64,000 bases of DNA. Source: Plumapathes pennacea (Eukaryota > Cnidaria > Anthozoa > Antipatharia > Myriopathidae). Under the pieces are notes generated by a model, which was given only the letters and a program-made list of their open reading frames with translations, was not told the DNA's origin and did no database searches. The translations under genes were made by a program, and so were the position numbers. Below, piece after piece: positions 1-26,596 of this stretch. The stretch is taken from positions 29,722,855 to 29,786,854 of the forward strand of contig OZ038462.1 of assembly GCA_964036295.1 (NCBI GenBank). The letters run 5' to 3'. Numbering within the stretch: the first letter of the stretch is position 1; each line of letters opens with the position of its first letter.

Positions 1-120
1 CGTTTGTTGTTGGCCTGGCACTCGTACCAGCCAGTGTTGTCTGCATGACTTGGTTTACAGATGACCAGGTGCTCACTGTTAGCTGACTTATCTCCTTTTT
101 TATGATAAAAACCGTTGTAC
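1..120 (-). CDS. RTK-B exon: second half of the split Ig domain (partial)
   Basis: Acceptor GTGATCAG; starts in phase 2 and runs off the window. Contains YNGFYHKKGD, HLVICK and NTGWYECQANN, aligning with the second half of RTK-A exon 11. Confidence 0.72.
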
Positions 121-3100
121 CTGATCACATTCGAAATAAAAAAAAAATCGATTGAGTGAAGGGAAAAAGAATAAAGAGAGAGATGCAAATCGCCGAGCTC
201 CAAGTAAATCATACACACCACCACCCACACCAGCACTGGACACATAACATTACCAACCCCAGTACTAGACACATTAAGATACCAGCCTGCAACCTTCACC
301 AGTACTAGACACATTAACATATAAACCTGCAACCTTCACTAGTACCCAGACATATAACACACCAACCTGCAACCTTCACCAATACTAGACACATAGCATA
401 CCAACCTGCTACCTTTACCAGCACTAGACACATAACACATCGACCTGCAACATTCACCAGCACTAGACACATAACACATAGACCTGCAACATTCACTAGT
501 ACTAGACACATAACATACCAACCTGCAGCCTTCACCAAGGGCAAGAGGATAAGGCTTTAATTTATGGCCATTTCTGAACCACGTGACCTCGGGCCTGGGA
601 TACCCAGCTGATATAGAACAGTGCAGTGATGTCTCGTTTGTCTCTTCCTCCTTGAGTGTTTGGTTCATGAGGGACACTCTCGGTACAACCAGGGCTAATC
701 ATGGATGATAAAAAACAAAAACAAAACAAAACAAAACAAGCATTGATCAAAAGAATCTAAAACAAAAGGGTAACATTTAAAACAGGACAATTAAAGACAA
801 CACTTCCGTTCAGCCTAAAACTGTTAATCTCGCTGCGGATACGTTCGTAAAGCTTAAAACGCAGGTTGAACCTGTAAAGAGCTAACTCTTGTGTGGTTAT
901 GTTCTCTTGTACGACTTCAAATGATTATTTCTCGTTATCGGCACGTGGACAACATTTCGAAAACGGAAGATAGCAGTTTTGTTTAGTGAGAGAGAATGCA
1001 TGCAATCGAACCTCAGGGAAAGCAAGCAACCAAAAATAAGGTAAGGTTATAAATACGTAAGAAACAACAACAAAAGAGGTAGATAACGAGGCAAAAAATT
1101 GATTGCCTCCTCGTGTTGCCTTCGTCCTAAAGCCTTAGGGTGTTCATGTGATTTATGGTGACCAAGGACTTCATTCGGTAAAGCGTCAGCAAAGTTTAAC
1201 GGAAAACGGCATCAATACCTTTGACATTGATAATCACTTGTGCAGACTTGGTATCATTCATAGTCCATCCTACGCATCCGTACACCCCCGCGTCACTAGG
1301 GCGCACGGCTTTGATCGTGATGTTGATAGACTTAGTCATGGCTTTAGTACTGGCAACAGGCACCGCGACCAGCCCAGGCCGTTCCATGTCAACGCGTCCA
1401 TTTCAAACAGATCTCCTTCGCTGGTTATGGTGAGTTCATCTTCCTCATCCACCACGCCTCCGGGTGGAGTGGTACTTATTTGCGGGAGAATTTCATCTGG
1501 GGAATCTGAATTATACAATCAAAATATTTTACAGAAAAACAAAAAATAGAGATTACGCCACTCATTAATACGGGAAGTAAAAAATGCCATCAGCTACTCT
1601 AGATTTCGTTTTTAGGCCTGGGGTCGATCCACTTCTATTGGTGTTAGGCTGAGTAGGCTGATTTTCACAGCTCATTTTTGGTGTAGATGTTCTGGCCCGT
1701 TAAAGCTGGATGCATTGTGATAAGCATGACCGTACAAATATGTCTTCATGTAAGCTTACGTATTGGACTTACAGATATGAATTGTTCTACGTAATTCAAG
1801 TGTTGGACCAGTGGGAAACATGTGACATGCGCATAAAGTACATACTCACGTGAGCCTGCGTATAACTGAACATGTTGATATATATTTTTTTCTGATAATG
1901 TAAAAACTATTTCACAAGCTAGATAAACGAGTGGATAACTTTAACCTTTTCACTCCCGAATAATGATCAACTTTGGTTTATTTCTACCGTATAAAGATAT
2001 ATCATACAGTATGGAAAACTCGTTATCTTTTTTATAACTTGCTCAAATAAAAGCTGAATATACTATCAATACTTATTACATCAATCATACACTTTTTTCT
2101 TAAAAGGTTGGGAGTATCTTCAGTTTTCATGAGCTTGTGAGTGTTTGAAAGGGTTGAACTGTATGATCTCCCTCCAAGACAAAACTTACAATAACGGTAA
2201 ACTGAAAACGTCACGTCATCCTTCCCAACGGGATTTTCTGCAGTACATCTGTAGAAGAACTCGCGCTTTAATGGAGGAATAAAGATGCTACTGGCTCTCG
2301 CGGGAGTTTCATTGGGTGGGGAGGCGGCAAATGTGTCTCGACGAACTCGTCTCCAGGTCGCAGGATTTGGTTGGCACTCGGCCTTTCCAGGGATACATGC
2401 TTCACCCCTGATTGGTTGAAAGTACCATTTGAATTGGGGTTCGGGGTGGCCCTGCACGGCGTTCAACCGCAGGGTCTTGGCAGCATGGAATGGTAACCTA
2501 ACCAGGCTGGCTTCGCTGCGTAGTACCGGTTTCTCTGATGTAAAATCAAGACATTTAGAGGTGTATGTATCTTTCCGCCGCCAGTTTTCTCTAAAACCTG
2601 CAAAAACCACCTGGATTCCGATATACCGTCTATGCAGCCAGCTGTCACGATACTACCTAACTGTATAGTCGGATCCCTCACTCTACTCGCAATACAGTTT
2701 GATTTATCATTTGCGGTCTAAATATAATCGCAACTCAGTCATGTATTTCTCTGAAGTCAAACGTCAGTTGCGAAAATATCTTTATACAGTACAGATGCAG
2801 TCTGATATTCCTCTATAAAGTCGCAACTATTAAGTCTGCACTCAGATATATTTCTTTGCAGTCAAGCATCAGTGACATATCTCTTTATACATTCACAATT
2901 CAATCGACAGATGTGATCCTGACACCATGGAAATACGTTTTTCGGCCGTGCGCGGTCACTTTGCTTTTGAGTCAGCGGTTATTGCACAAAACCGTGGATA
3001 CAGGTGCAGATTTCATAGTTAAATGTAACGCTCGTAAAACCCCAAGATTTAGCCAAGAACTCAATACTAGGACTCGAAACTTAACTGTTAGTTAGCTCAA

Positions 3101-4453
3101 GGCATTTTCTATAACATAAACTGTGCACAAAAAAAAGAGGCTTGCACACGATGTGAAATTGTAACTCGAATTATGAAAAGTTAGATAGCCATGGCGATGA
3201 ACGCTGACCAACGGAAGTGACGTCAAGAACGTATTTCCGCCGTGTCTATGATCCTCTATACAGCCGATAATCATTCGCTTACCGTGGATTGTAATGGTAA
3301 CCGTGGCATTGTCACGACCATGAGGACTAACCGCTGAGCAGGTAAATTTACCAGCATCAAAAGGATGGATTGCATTTTCAACAAACAACTCGCTCCCAGA
3401 CCCCGTCAAGCTCACTCTATAGCGGGCACCAGCCCCTTGTCTTGGTCCGCACGTCTTTTGAAGGCTTGGTAATTGCCCTGAGCACACTCCAACATGCTTG
3501 CCATCTTTGGTCCATATCACGTCAGGTAACGGTGTGCCGTCTACTTTGCAAACAAGTTTCACGTTTTGGGAGGAGTTGACAATCACTTGCGGCAAGAAGT
3601 TTTGTATACGCGGAGGTTTCAAGTCTAGAAATTTACGAAAAGAGAAAAAAAGGCTCATCAAAAGAGAGGGAATAACCCACCACAGCTCTTCAACACGACC
3701 TCCTGTTTGAAAATGTCTTCTTAAAGGTCAGACACTTTAAAAACTTAATAGGTTCAATAGTAGCATGTAATTTTCATTGTTCTGTATTGAATTGCAACAA
3801 ATATTGCACTGCTTACCCCACAGAGGCTAATCATGTTCAAAGTAAACCATCAATTTGATTGATTTTATACTTTGGATATTAATACACATTTCCAGTTTTT
3901 TTTTACCCATCTGGAGGAATTTACTGTGTTAATTAGTCAGGTATACTGTACTCTACATGTTTATGATAAAACACATAAAATGCACCTAACTTAATTCAAT
4001 CACAGGGGATATGTGCCAGCTAAATTTTCTCTTGCTCAAGTAAAATCTGATAGAGGTACCAATTCACGTTTCCTAACTAAAGTACATTTTTTTTTGTTTT
4101 ATGTTTGAGAGAATTTGCATTTTGAGTTTGTGAAATGGTTAAACACAAATGCCACTGACCAAATCTTAGCACTGCAAACTCTTTGCTGTCTTTCCCGATG
4201 CTGTTTTGCGCGATGCACGTGTACAGGGCGTGTTCATCACGTGGGCCCACTACGAGCTGATTGGAGGTTTTCTGAAGGTCTGACCAAGCATGGGTCTGAG
4301 GTTCACACGTTGCACTGTCTAATGGGCAAGATTGATACCACCAAGAGATGGATGCAGGAGGATTGCTTTGTTCAACTTCGCATTGCAGTGTGACAGTCCA
4401 TTTCATTTTCGCCAAAATTGGATTTGGCGTTTGATTTTGTAAGCGCGGTTTCG
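1..4453 (-). CDS. RTK-B: second Ig-rich receptor paralogue, truncated by window edge
   Basis: Minus-strand exons collinear with the ectodomain of RTK-A: an extra Ig (4,160-4,453), then homologues of RTK-A exons 8, 9, 10 and 11. The transmembrane and kinase parts would lie beyond the left edge, so its being a kinase is inferred from collinearity. No signal-peptide exon is visible in the roughly 940 bp between its first Ig exon and the RTK-A stop codon. One exon has an apparent frameshift, so the gene may be a pseudogene or the sequence may contain an error. Confidence 0.7.
190..536 (-). repeat. 39-bp minisatellite at the exon/intron boundary
   Basis: About eight imperfect units of 39-40 bp. 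On the minus strand each holds the motif GCAGGTTGGTAT, the same as the splice donor of the exon ending at 523. The unit length is a multiple of three and one frame stays open over five units. Confidence 0.85.
523..694 (-). CDS. RTK-B exon: first half of a split Ig domain
   Basis: 172 bp, phase 1 to 2, acceptor CATGATTAG, donor CAG|GTTGGT. Contains SLHCSIS and VTWFRNG. I chose this donor over a nearby GTGAAG because it matches the phase of the next exon. The donor lies inside the first unit of the minisatellite. Confidence 0.65.
695..1218. other. RTK-B intron
   Basis: Intron with an A/C-rich tract near 708-738. I see no further element or ORF that I can support. Confidence 0.5.
1219..1505 (-). 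pseudogene. RTK-B exon: Ig-like domain with frameshift (homologue of RTK-A exon 10)
   Basis: The 5' part reads in one frame (DELTITSEGD to ALTWNG) and the 3' part in another (TKSINITIKAV, DAGVYGCVG). Splice signals fit phase 1 at both ends, but the exon is 287 bp, not a multiple of three like every other phase 1-1 exon here. The break lies near 1,350-1,390. This indicates a disabling indel or a sequencing error. Confidence 0.6.
2190..2534 (-). CDS. RTK-B exon: Ig-like domain (homologue of RTK-A exon 9)
   Basis: 345 bp, phase 1-1, acceptor TTACATCAG, donor T|GTAAGT. Contains FKWYFQPI, CQPNPATWRRV and FFYRCTAEN. The first Ig cysteine appears replaced (LRLNAV where exon 9 has DLKCSV). Confidence 0.76.
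3283..3624 (-). CDS. RTK-B exon: Ig-like domain (homologue of RTK-A exon 8)
   Basis: 342 bp, phase 1-1, acceptor TTTCTAG, donor G|GTAAGC. Ig features: VKLVCKV, VIWTKDG and DAGKFTCSA, with the same cysteine-containing central loop as RTK-A exon 8 (GVCSG, KTCG). Confidence 0.8.
4160..4453 (-). CDS. RTK-B exon: Ig-like domain
   Basis: 294 bp, phase 1-1, acceptor TTTCAG, donor G|GTCAGT. Ig features: VTLQCEV, ISWWYQSC and HALYTCIAQN. Closest in style to the exon-9 type Ig of RTK-A. Confidence 0.78.
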
Positions 4454-4610
4454 CTGAAATGGAATAGAAAAGTTAACCCTCTGAAACAACCATAATATGG
4501 TTTTCTAGTGAAATATCTGACCATCTGATCATGGGACAAAAAGCAATCACACAATTAGCATAAATCTCTGATTGACGCCTATTTACTTACTAAGTATGTT
4601 CAGAGACATC

Positions 4611-4925
4611 GTATGGTGACAATCTCTTCAGCATTATACACAATCCTTCCATTCCACTGCAGATAGTTCGCTGTTGACAGACAATTTGGTCCGGAATTTG
4701 AAGGGAGAGCATTAATGAGTTCAAGTCATTCTTGGCAAACCTCAATTCCGTGCGGCATTCTGTATCATCCCAGTTGTTCAAGACAAATTCATCAAACTTC
4801 CAGTACGGAAAACTCGGCTTTGATCTGTTGGCATCATAGAGCACAGCAAACTCCACATCGTCTATGAGATTTTCAGCGAATGCAATAGTTAAAGCATCAC
4901 GAACAGCGTTTAGACCACCAGCCAT
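4611..4925 (-). pseudogene. PIF/Harbinger (HARBI1-like) nuclease N-terminal fragment
   Basis: One frame of about 105 residues begins MAGGLNAVRDAL and includes DDVEFAVLYD, WDDTEC, LRFAKND, a CQQRTICSG motif and MEGLCIMLKRLS, the typical N-terminal part of animal Harbinger nucleases. It then runs into unrelated sequence and a stop, and the DDE catalytic half is absent. A dead remnant between RTK-A and RTK-B, not a host exon. Confidence 0.7.
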
Positions 4926-5393
4926 CTTTGTACACGAAGATCGACGGAAGCATGACGCAAATAAAACGCAACCCAGTTGAACGCGAGATTTAAAAAATGA
5001 TTTAATGGGCTTCTTCACCACAGGATACAGCACTAGATTACTTTCATGTCGAAAGTTACGATAATACAATAGAATATACTAGCTGGACCCCGTAAAATAC
5101 GGGAATCTTTTTTTTCTAACATGCATTGTGCTGAGTTTCGTCCAGCTTACTTGTGAATTAAAGAGTTGCGCCGAGTCCTATCCTACTACTCCTCCATAAT
5201 AATCCTTGGGTATGGTGTATTCCAATCCAGGCAATTAACACGATATACTGGCGTTCGAGAATAAAATTCACCGCCGTCCCATGTTTGCTAAATCACTTTT
5301 ATCGACAGAAAGTGACGGCGTCCTCGGCCCAGTCCTTATCGGTCAAATGGTGACGAATCACGTCGCCGTCGTGAGCCGCGCGCGTTGTCTTTG
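4926..5393. other. 3' flank of RTK-A / spacer before RTK-B
   Basis: Should contain the RTK-A 3' UTR. I found no clear polyadenylation signal on the minus strand, and no signal-peptide exon for RTK-B. Confidence 0.4.
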
Positions 5394-19673
<14,280 letters not shown>

Positions 19674-19679
19674 CTGCAA

Positions 19680-21180
19680 AAACAAATCAATGTTCACATC
19701 TCTCCACACTTTCTCTAAAGAATGTACAAGATAATTATATAACTCAAGCATACATGAAAACAACAGAGATGGACACTACAGTTATAAATATCACACTCTT
19801 TCTCTAAAGAATGTAGAACATGATAAGTATAGTAGCATTACTGTATTTAAAACACATGAAAATAACAAAGATGGACACTATAAAATAATAGTATATTTAA
19901 CACATGCAGAGCATTTGCCATTTGTCATAATAAATTAAAATTTTGATTGTAGAAACTAATGAGATTTGGTGAAAACATGACCATTATTGTACTTTAAATC
20001 AAACATGAACTGTCCGCCAATATGAACTAATAATAATTATAATGCATATATTAAGAACAATATACAAAATTGAAATATGATCAAACATTTATTGTTTCCC
20101 TCTGTAATTTTCTTAGCTTAAAGTTGAATTTATAAAGAGCTGTGCAATTCATACTTAAAGTTATTGGTGATTTGTTGACTTTCCCAGGATTAAGTATTGC
20201 ACAATATAAATCATTCTTCCAATGACCGTAATAGTTCACTGTAGTGAAACTAAAATCTAGATATATTTTGGCTTCATCAGTGTATTGTTTTAATATTTTT
20301 TGTGGTTGAAATGAACACGACTTTCAGATAGATATATTTGCCTCAGAAAGAAATTAAATATATTGTTTTGACGGCTAAGGCGAAACAATAAAGAAAATAA
20401 TTACACCAAAATACACAGAAACAGCTGCAACCAGTAATTGATATACAATGTACACTCATTAAAATTGTATTTCAACTATAATCCAAACTTTCAAACAAAA
20501 GGTGGGAGTAATTTAAATGTTCACTAAATGACTATTTTTTCTAATTTTTCTAAAAAGGTCTTTTCAATTATTAGACCATCAGAACTGAAATAAGATTGTG
20601 AATAAGAATGTTAGTGTATAAAATCTAAAACATAGTACGTTAGATAATAAATTATATTTGATGGGTCATAAAAAATGTTAGTTTAGAATAAATATATTTA
20701 GTTCAGAGGATATATATTGTGAGTTTAGAATCTATATTGTCAGCATAGGAGGTTTATTTAACATTTGGAATAAAAATGTGCAATATATCTAATATTGTCC
20801 CTATCGGCGCCCCATATTCGTAGACACTAGCTGAACTTCAAAATTCGCTGAGAAAACATTTACACGCAACTACAGAATACTCCCGAGGCTTGAAAGCCAA
20901 GCAAAGTCGATCTTGGACACCGAAATTTTTATGAATTTCAAGAAAAGCCGCGATTTCTCCAGCCAATGCTTTATCCTAACCACATACGTGTATGTTTGTT
21001 TTTTGTTTTGTTTTGTTTTTTTTGTGTGCCAAATTTAGAACCGTCAAAGCGAGTCGCTCGTTTACACGCTTTCGAAGTCTCTTAACCGTGTGAATTTTGG
21101 CAGGGATTCAATTTTGAACACAACTACTTTTCAAACTGCGTTTGACGATTTTAAAATCTTTGACAGAAAAAAGAAATCAA
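19680..21180. other. AT-rich sequence upstream of the first RTK-A exon
   Basis: Very AT-rich, with many stops in all frames. A signal-peptide exon of RTK-A may be here or further right, but I could not identify one. Confidence 0.5.
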
Positions 21181-21181
21181 G

Positions 21182-21267
21182 TCACTAAATAATACAAGGT
21201 CCGACTTTATTGAGCGAGCAAACCCGGTCACTAAATAATACAAGGTCCGATTGTGTTGAGCGAGTAT
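21182..21267. repeat. Short tandem duplication
   Basis: The sequence around CACTAAATAATACAAGGTCC occurs twice in a row with small differences. Confidence 0.7.
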
Positions 21268-21699
21268 CTTACGGGGGTCCCGCTAGTAGACATATTGTTT
21301 AATTTGGAAAGCAGTGGCCGTAGCCTTCAAAAAGCAAAAGCACTTCAACACGGTTACATTTCATCCTTAAATACAGTGTGCCAACAATCGCGGCGACAAA
21401 ACTCCACAGCATGTGTCAGACTGTCAGTGAAATTATGCAAACATGTCAGGAATCGGATGACACAATCTTGCACGAAGGCACTCTGAAATAGCTTTGAAAA
21501 CCAGGGAAAAGATAACAGTATAATCCTACTTGGCCTTCATCACAGTTCCCGGGGCATCAAACGACAAAATATACGGCAATTGTTGAAATACCATAATGAT
21601 AACACGACCGTCTTTTAACGAAAGTGTATTGTACGTTAATTGATGTAAATTTTCAAAACTCACCAGTTCCTGAAAGCCATAGCTTTAGCTCTTTTCCAG

Positions 21700-22280
21700 C
21701 AAAGGAAACAAAACCCAAAACACTATTGTTTACGTCTTCAATGATTTCAAAATACACTGTATAGAGCAGTCCTCATACAGTACGAAAATTCCACTTTCCC
21801 ACTTTTGTGTTGTCATCTTGTCAAACGTGGATTTTGAAAACTGCATTCCTGTTATTGCGAAAGGTGAAATTTGCCACAGTGATTGTTCGATTTCCACCGA
21901 CTGTATTTTGCTATTCCTTTCTGAAGAAGTGTCTGCGTTTTAACACAATACTGGCGTCTGGGATTGTGTTCAGGTCGACCAGTTGGGCCTTAAAGAATCC
22001 GTGTTACGTCTAATAAAGCTTGCATCCCATGCACTGGCAAAATATCCGGGCAATTTACAGCCGTCCGTCGAACTGCTTGGCCTTGTATCTGCATCTTATT
22101 GTACAAAATCACTTCAGTTCGTACTCTACCGCATGTCACCAAGAAAATGGCGATTTACAGTTAAGCTGTGATGTAACCTCGCCTGCTGTGGTCGCTTGAC
22201 GCAGAGGGCCTTGGGACGAGGTCGTATCGCACAAACACACGAACATTAAACTTCGAGATGGCCACACGCTTGGAGTCTTC
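21700..22280 (+). repeat. Dispersed non-coding repeat (copy near 60.2-60.64 kb and 62.96-63.07 kb)
   Basis: 21,866-22,280 matches the reverse complement of 60,195-60,640. 21,700-21,830 matches the reverse complement of 62,960-63,066. No coding potential seen; probably part of a non-autonomous element. Confidence 0.7.
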
Positions 22281-22292
22281 GAATGAGCCGAC

Positions 22293-23521
22293 TATCATCA
22301 TCAATCTTTATTTAAACACGGTATTTCTCTCATACAAATGCTCTTCTAGAAATCCGTATAACCTATACTAATTGATAATAATAAATACTACTACTACTAC
22401 TAATAATAATAATGATTATAATAATTGCTAATATTTCAAAACGCTAAAAATGTATTACATACAATCATTTAAATTCTAAAAAATACATTATATCCTAGTA
22501 TAAAAGTTCCCCTAAAGTTATTGTCCTATTAAAAACTATGAAGACTAAAATGGTTATAAAAGATTTAAAAAGGATCTTAAATTTGTCTGACTTTTAAGGT
22601 CATTCGATAGGTTATTCCAGAGAACCGCCCCTCTATAATGGAAGCTATGTTTCCCTGCTTCAGTGTGTGGTCTTGGTACAAATATGTTATATGATGAGTT
22701 TCTTAAATTATAGCAATGTACAGAGTTTGTACTATCAAAGATTTGGGTCAAATAGTTTGGTACAATTTCATTAATTGACTTGTACATTAATATAGCTAAC
22801 TGTTTTGACCTTCGTGTCCCAAGATTATCCCACTTAAGTTCATCCAGTATGTCAACTGACCGCCTATCATAATTTGAGAGGGTCACCACCCTGGCAGCTC
22901 TATTTTGGAGGGTTTGTAGTTTGTCAGCCATCCCTTTCCCACAGCTTCCCCATACTGAACTACAGTAATCGAAATATGGTAGTACAAGAGAGCTGTACAT
23001 CATGAGTAATGTATCATATGGTACAAGATGTCTGACACGCCTTAGAGCTCCAATCCCCCCTGATGCTTTCTTTAAAATTTTGTCTAGTTGCTCCTTCCAA
23101 GTTAATGATTGGTCTATCTCAACTCCTAGATAATTATATGTTGTTTCCCTTAGCAGGGGTTTGTGATCTACCAGTACTTGAAACTGATGCTCAAGATGCT
23201 TTATCTTATATTGACTAGCTATTATCATATATTTTGTCTTGACCACATTCAGGCTCAGTTTATTTGCTTTTAGCCATGTATGTACTTTGCATAGGTCATG
23301 ATTCATCTGTTGTTCTAGTATTTTCTCGTCAGAGTTTGCGATAGTTAAGCTAGTATCATCTGCATACATCCGTACTTTAGAGTAGAGATCACAATTTGGA
23401 AGGTCATTTATATAGATTATAAAGAGTAGCGGACCAAGGATAGAACCTTGGGGTATTCCACATTTTATTGTACAGCTATCTGACAGCACACCATCAACAA
23501 AAGTTTTTTGTTTTCGTTCTG
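22293..23521 (-). mobile_element. CR1/L2/Jockey-type LINE, 5'-truncated copy
   Basis: Carries a 311-residue open frame with CGIPQGSILGPLLF, the MYADDT catalytic box and the complete C-terminus, ending at an (ATG)n tail. Nearly identical to the LINE in copy A but without its frameshift. Truncated at about 23,521 within the RT, so it cannot be autonomous. Confidence 0.85.
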
Positions 23522-23574
23522 AATTAGACTATGCTGCATTAGCGTCGTAAATATTACCCTTGCTTCGCTCGGGG

Positions 23575-23840
23575 ATGAACAGGGCCGGGAAAAGAGTAAA
23601 AGGCGATAAAGGTTTACAGTAGACACAAAAACGGAGACAGTTTAGGAGACAATATTGTCCGTCCCTGGTCAGGCACACTGTTGAGGGGTGGGCTCTAAAT
23701 CCATGCAATGCACAAATACCAGACTAATTCGTTCCAAAAGAGCAACGTTTGGGGTTTATTTCTGGGGGGTGGGTTTGGCGAACATCAAGTCCAAGTTCGG
23801 CTGCTGAATAATTGCAACTGCATCAGATTTTGCTTCGAAA
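23575..23840 (+). repeat. Inverted repeat, left partner of the duplicated Ig block
   Basis: Starts ATGAACAGGGCCGGGAAAAG and matches the reverse complement of about 29,685-29,943 with moderate divergence. The pair brackets duplication copy B. Confidence 0.75.
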
Positions 23841-24633
23841 GAGTGCCTGCCTGTAGAACCAATCGTGCAAAGCACGTTTTGTCGGTGACAGGCAATTGCA
23901 TGAGCCAGGTGCAATTTGGCGACAACTGACTCCCGGGCAATGGCATAATTCTTCTCGTCATGAGAAGCTGCAATCCTAGTCTTCTTGGCTCATTGGTTGC
24001 TGGCCGATTTATGCAGCCATCCTCGAAAAAACAAAACAAAACAAAAGGAAAAAAGAAAAAAGAAAAAGAAAACAGGAAACTTGCTGGGGCGTGAGAATTC
24101 GGTGATAGGAAACATTTTCAGGCGGTGGTTTCGAGTCATTAAGTAAGCACCTTCGAAGCCTGGTGCTTTGAAACTAGAAAAGAAAAGCTCTTCTGAAGAT
24201 GCTGCACCTGAAAACCTTGAGCTGCCTCGACATAGCTGCACTAGTGTATTCTAGCGCCATGCGGCATGAGAAGGTTAGCTATCTTTGGCAGATGCACGCA
24301 ATCTTGCCTAGGGAGTTGGTATAAACCAGCTTTGCAAAAAAGAAAAGAAAAAAAAAAAAAAAAAGAGAGAGAGAAAAGAAAAAAGAAACGTCGTCAATTT
24401 CAAATCATGCAAAATCGGGGCTTTGAAGAAAACGAGAAATCCGAGTGATTCAACGAAAAACAGAAGTCTTTCTTGACTTTAAGATTCTATTTCGGACAGA
24501 CAACAGGACACAAGATGGAGCAGGAAGAAATTCAATCTCGTACCCAGACTCTTCCGTTGTCTTACGGCGCATGCCCTGGAAAGAAACAGAATACATATCC
24601 CGTATCAATTCATTTCATTACGAAAATACTCAC

Positions 24634-24891
24634 TCAATTTAAATTCTGACGACACAGTTTGGCCGACAGAATTTTTTGCGATGCACCAGTATAATCCACT
24701 GTCGTCCGCCGCTTCTTCGATGGTCAGTAAAGTTCGATTCAAGCTCCATTCATTCTGGGCGACAAAGTCTCCGTCCTCGTTCTTCGCATGCCATGCTACC
24801 TTTGGTGTTGGGTTCCCCTTTGCAGAGCAAGCCAATGTTATAGGATAATCTGAGCCTTCTTGACGGGGCAATGATACTATTTCAGGCTTTG
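24634..24891 (-). CDS. Copy-B Ig exon (duplicate of RTK-A exon 12)
   Basis: 258 bp, phase 1-1, same splice signals. One visible residue change (IEEA for IEEV). Its donor could splice in frame to RTK-A exon 1 at 19,673. Confidence 0.65.
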
Positions 24892-25029
24892 CTGTGATGC
24901 AGAGAAGGCAAAGAAAAACAAAATGATAAGCGAGTACGAAGTGTTTTTCTAAAGTCGTTTGTCTTGCTCTGGATGCTTAGTTAATTATTAACTATCCTGA
25001 GTCTTGTGCGACTGGGCCCTTCTTCTTAC

Positions 25030-25365
25030 CAAGTACATTCAAGAAACTCGTTCCATTGGCACTTCCTTTGCTGTTTTTGGCTCTGCATTCATAGTTCCCA
25101 GTGTGCTTCCAGTGCGTCGTCTTGCAAATAATGAGTGTGTGATTGACGACATCTTTTCCCTTCCTTTGCATCCCCTCGTAGAAGCCTTGTGACAAGCGAC
25201 CGCAGTTACGCGACGATTGCCACTCCCAAGTTTCCAATTCCTTTCCGTTTCTGTACCACGTGACCACAGGAGTTGGATGGCCGCGGACTTGACACGTCAC
25301 TGGCGCGGTTGCTTCTCCATTTTGAGTTTGGTTGGGGGAGATGATTACATTTGGCGGTGTGAGAC
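25030..25365 (-). CDS. Copy-B Ig exon (duplicate of RTK-A exon 11)
   Basis: 336 bp, phase 1-1, intact. One visible residue change (NCGRL for NCSRL). Confidence 0.65.
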
Positions 25366-25623
25366 CTGGAAAGAAACAGAAAACATGCAAAGGTTAAGTA
25401 ATAAATGAAGTCAAAAGATTCCCCCCCCACACACACACACACACACACACAACCCTCTTGAGTTTCAAGTCCAGTTCATGTTTGTGACGTTATTTACGTC
25501 AGTCAGTGATATTCACAATTGGCATCACATTGGCACTTACTCCGCTTACTTCCGCTGTCCAGATCGGGGGCTCAAAAATGTTGTCTCACTAGGGAACACA
25601 AGTTCCGTAGCCCAGATTCAGGG

Positions 25624-26550
25624 TAATCGAAATATGGTAGTACAAGAGAGCTGTACATCGTGAGTAATGTATCATATGGTACAAGATGTCTGACACGCCT
25701 TAGAGCTCCAATCCCTCCTGATGCTTTCTTTAAAATTTTGTCTAGTTGCTCCTTCCAAGTTAATGATTGGTCTATCTCAACTCCTAGATAATTATATGTT
25801 GTTTCCCTTAGCAGGGGTTTGTGATCTACCAGTACTTGAAACTGATGCTCAAGATGCTTTACCTTATATTGACTAGCTATTATCATATATTTTGTCTTGA
25901 CCACATTCAGGCTCAGTTTATTTGCTTTTAGCCATGTATGTACTTTGCATAGGTCATGATTCATCTGTTGTTCTAGTATTTTCTCGTCAGAGTTTGCGAT
26001 AGTTAAGCTAGTATCATCTGCATACATCCGTACTTTAGAGTAGAGATCACAATTTGGAAGGTCATTTATATAGATTATAAAGAGTAGCGGACCAAGGATA
26101 GAACCTTGGGGTATTCCACATTTTATTGTACAGCTATCTGACAGCACACCATCAACAAAAGTTTTTTGTTTTCGTTCTGTAAGGTATGAAGCAAACCAGT
26201 TTAGGCTTGCTTGGTCGACACCATAAAGTTTCAGTTTACCTAACAGAATTTTGTGGTCCATGGTGTCAAAGGCCTTTTTTAGGTCCAGAAAAATAACTCC
26301 CTTTAGAAGACCCTTATCTATATTTTGGTACCAGTCATTTGTGGCATCTAGTAGAGCCGTCAATGTGGAATGCAAGGGTCGGAAACCTGATTGTGAATCT
26401 GTAAGTATGCCATGTTCTGTAAGATAACTGTAAAGTTGGTTAAAGATAATCCTTTCTATGAGCTTAGTGACAGCTGGCAGAACTGAAATAGGTCTATAAA
26501 ATGCCTGATCAAATGCCTGGACACTTACCGCTGACGAGCGAGCAAACATA
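25624..26550 (-). mobile_element. LINE fragment in copy B, 3' part deleted
   Basis: Same insertion and same 5' truncation point as the LINE in copy A, so inherited through the duplication. The 3' 983 bp (LINE 3' end plus flank) have been lost at 25,623/25,624. The RT frame is open and includes the MYADDT box. Confidence 0.85.
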
Positions 26551-26596
26551 GACTGAAACGTATTTCGGCGCTAAGCGACAAATCACGTGTACTTAC

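Noticed and set aside
190-536. Minisatellite as a CRISPR-like array
   Set aside because: Units are contiguous without spacers and the genome is eukaryotic.
4590-5069. 159-codon frame as an exon of RTK-A or RTK-B
   Set aside because: Its motifs are those of a Harbinger nuclease N-terminus and it lacks matching splice phases.
22554-23489. 311-codon reverse-transcriptase frame as a host gene
   Set aside because: It is a truncated LINE with an (ATG)n tail and two near-identical relatives in the window.
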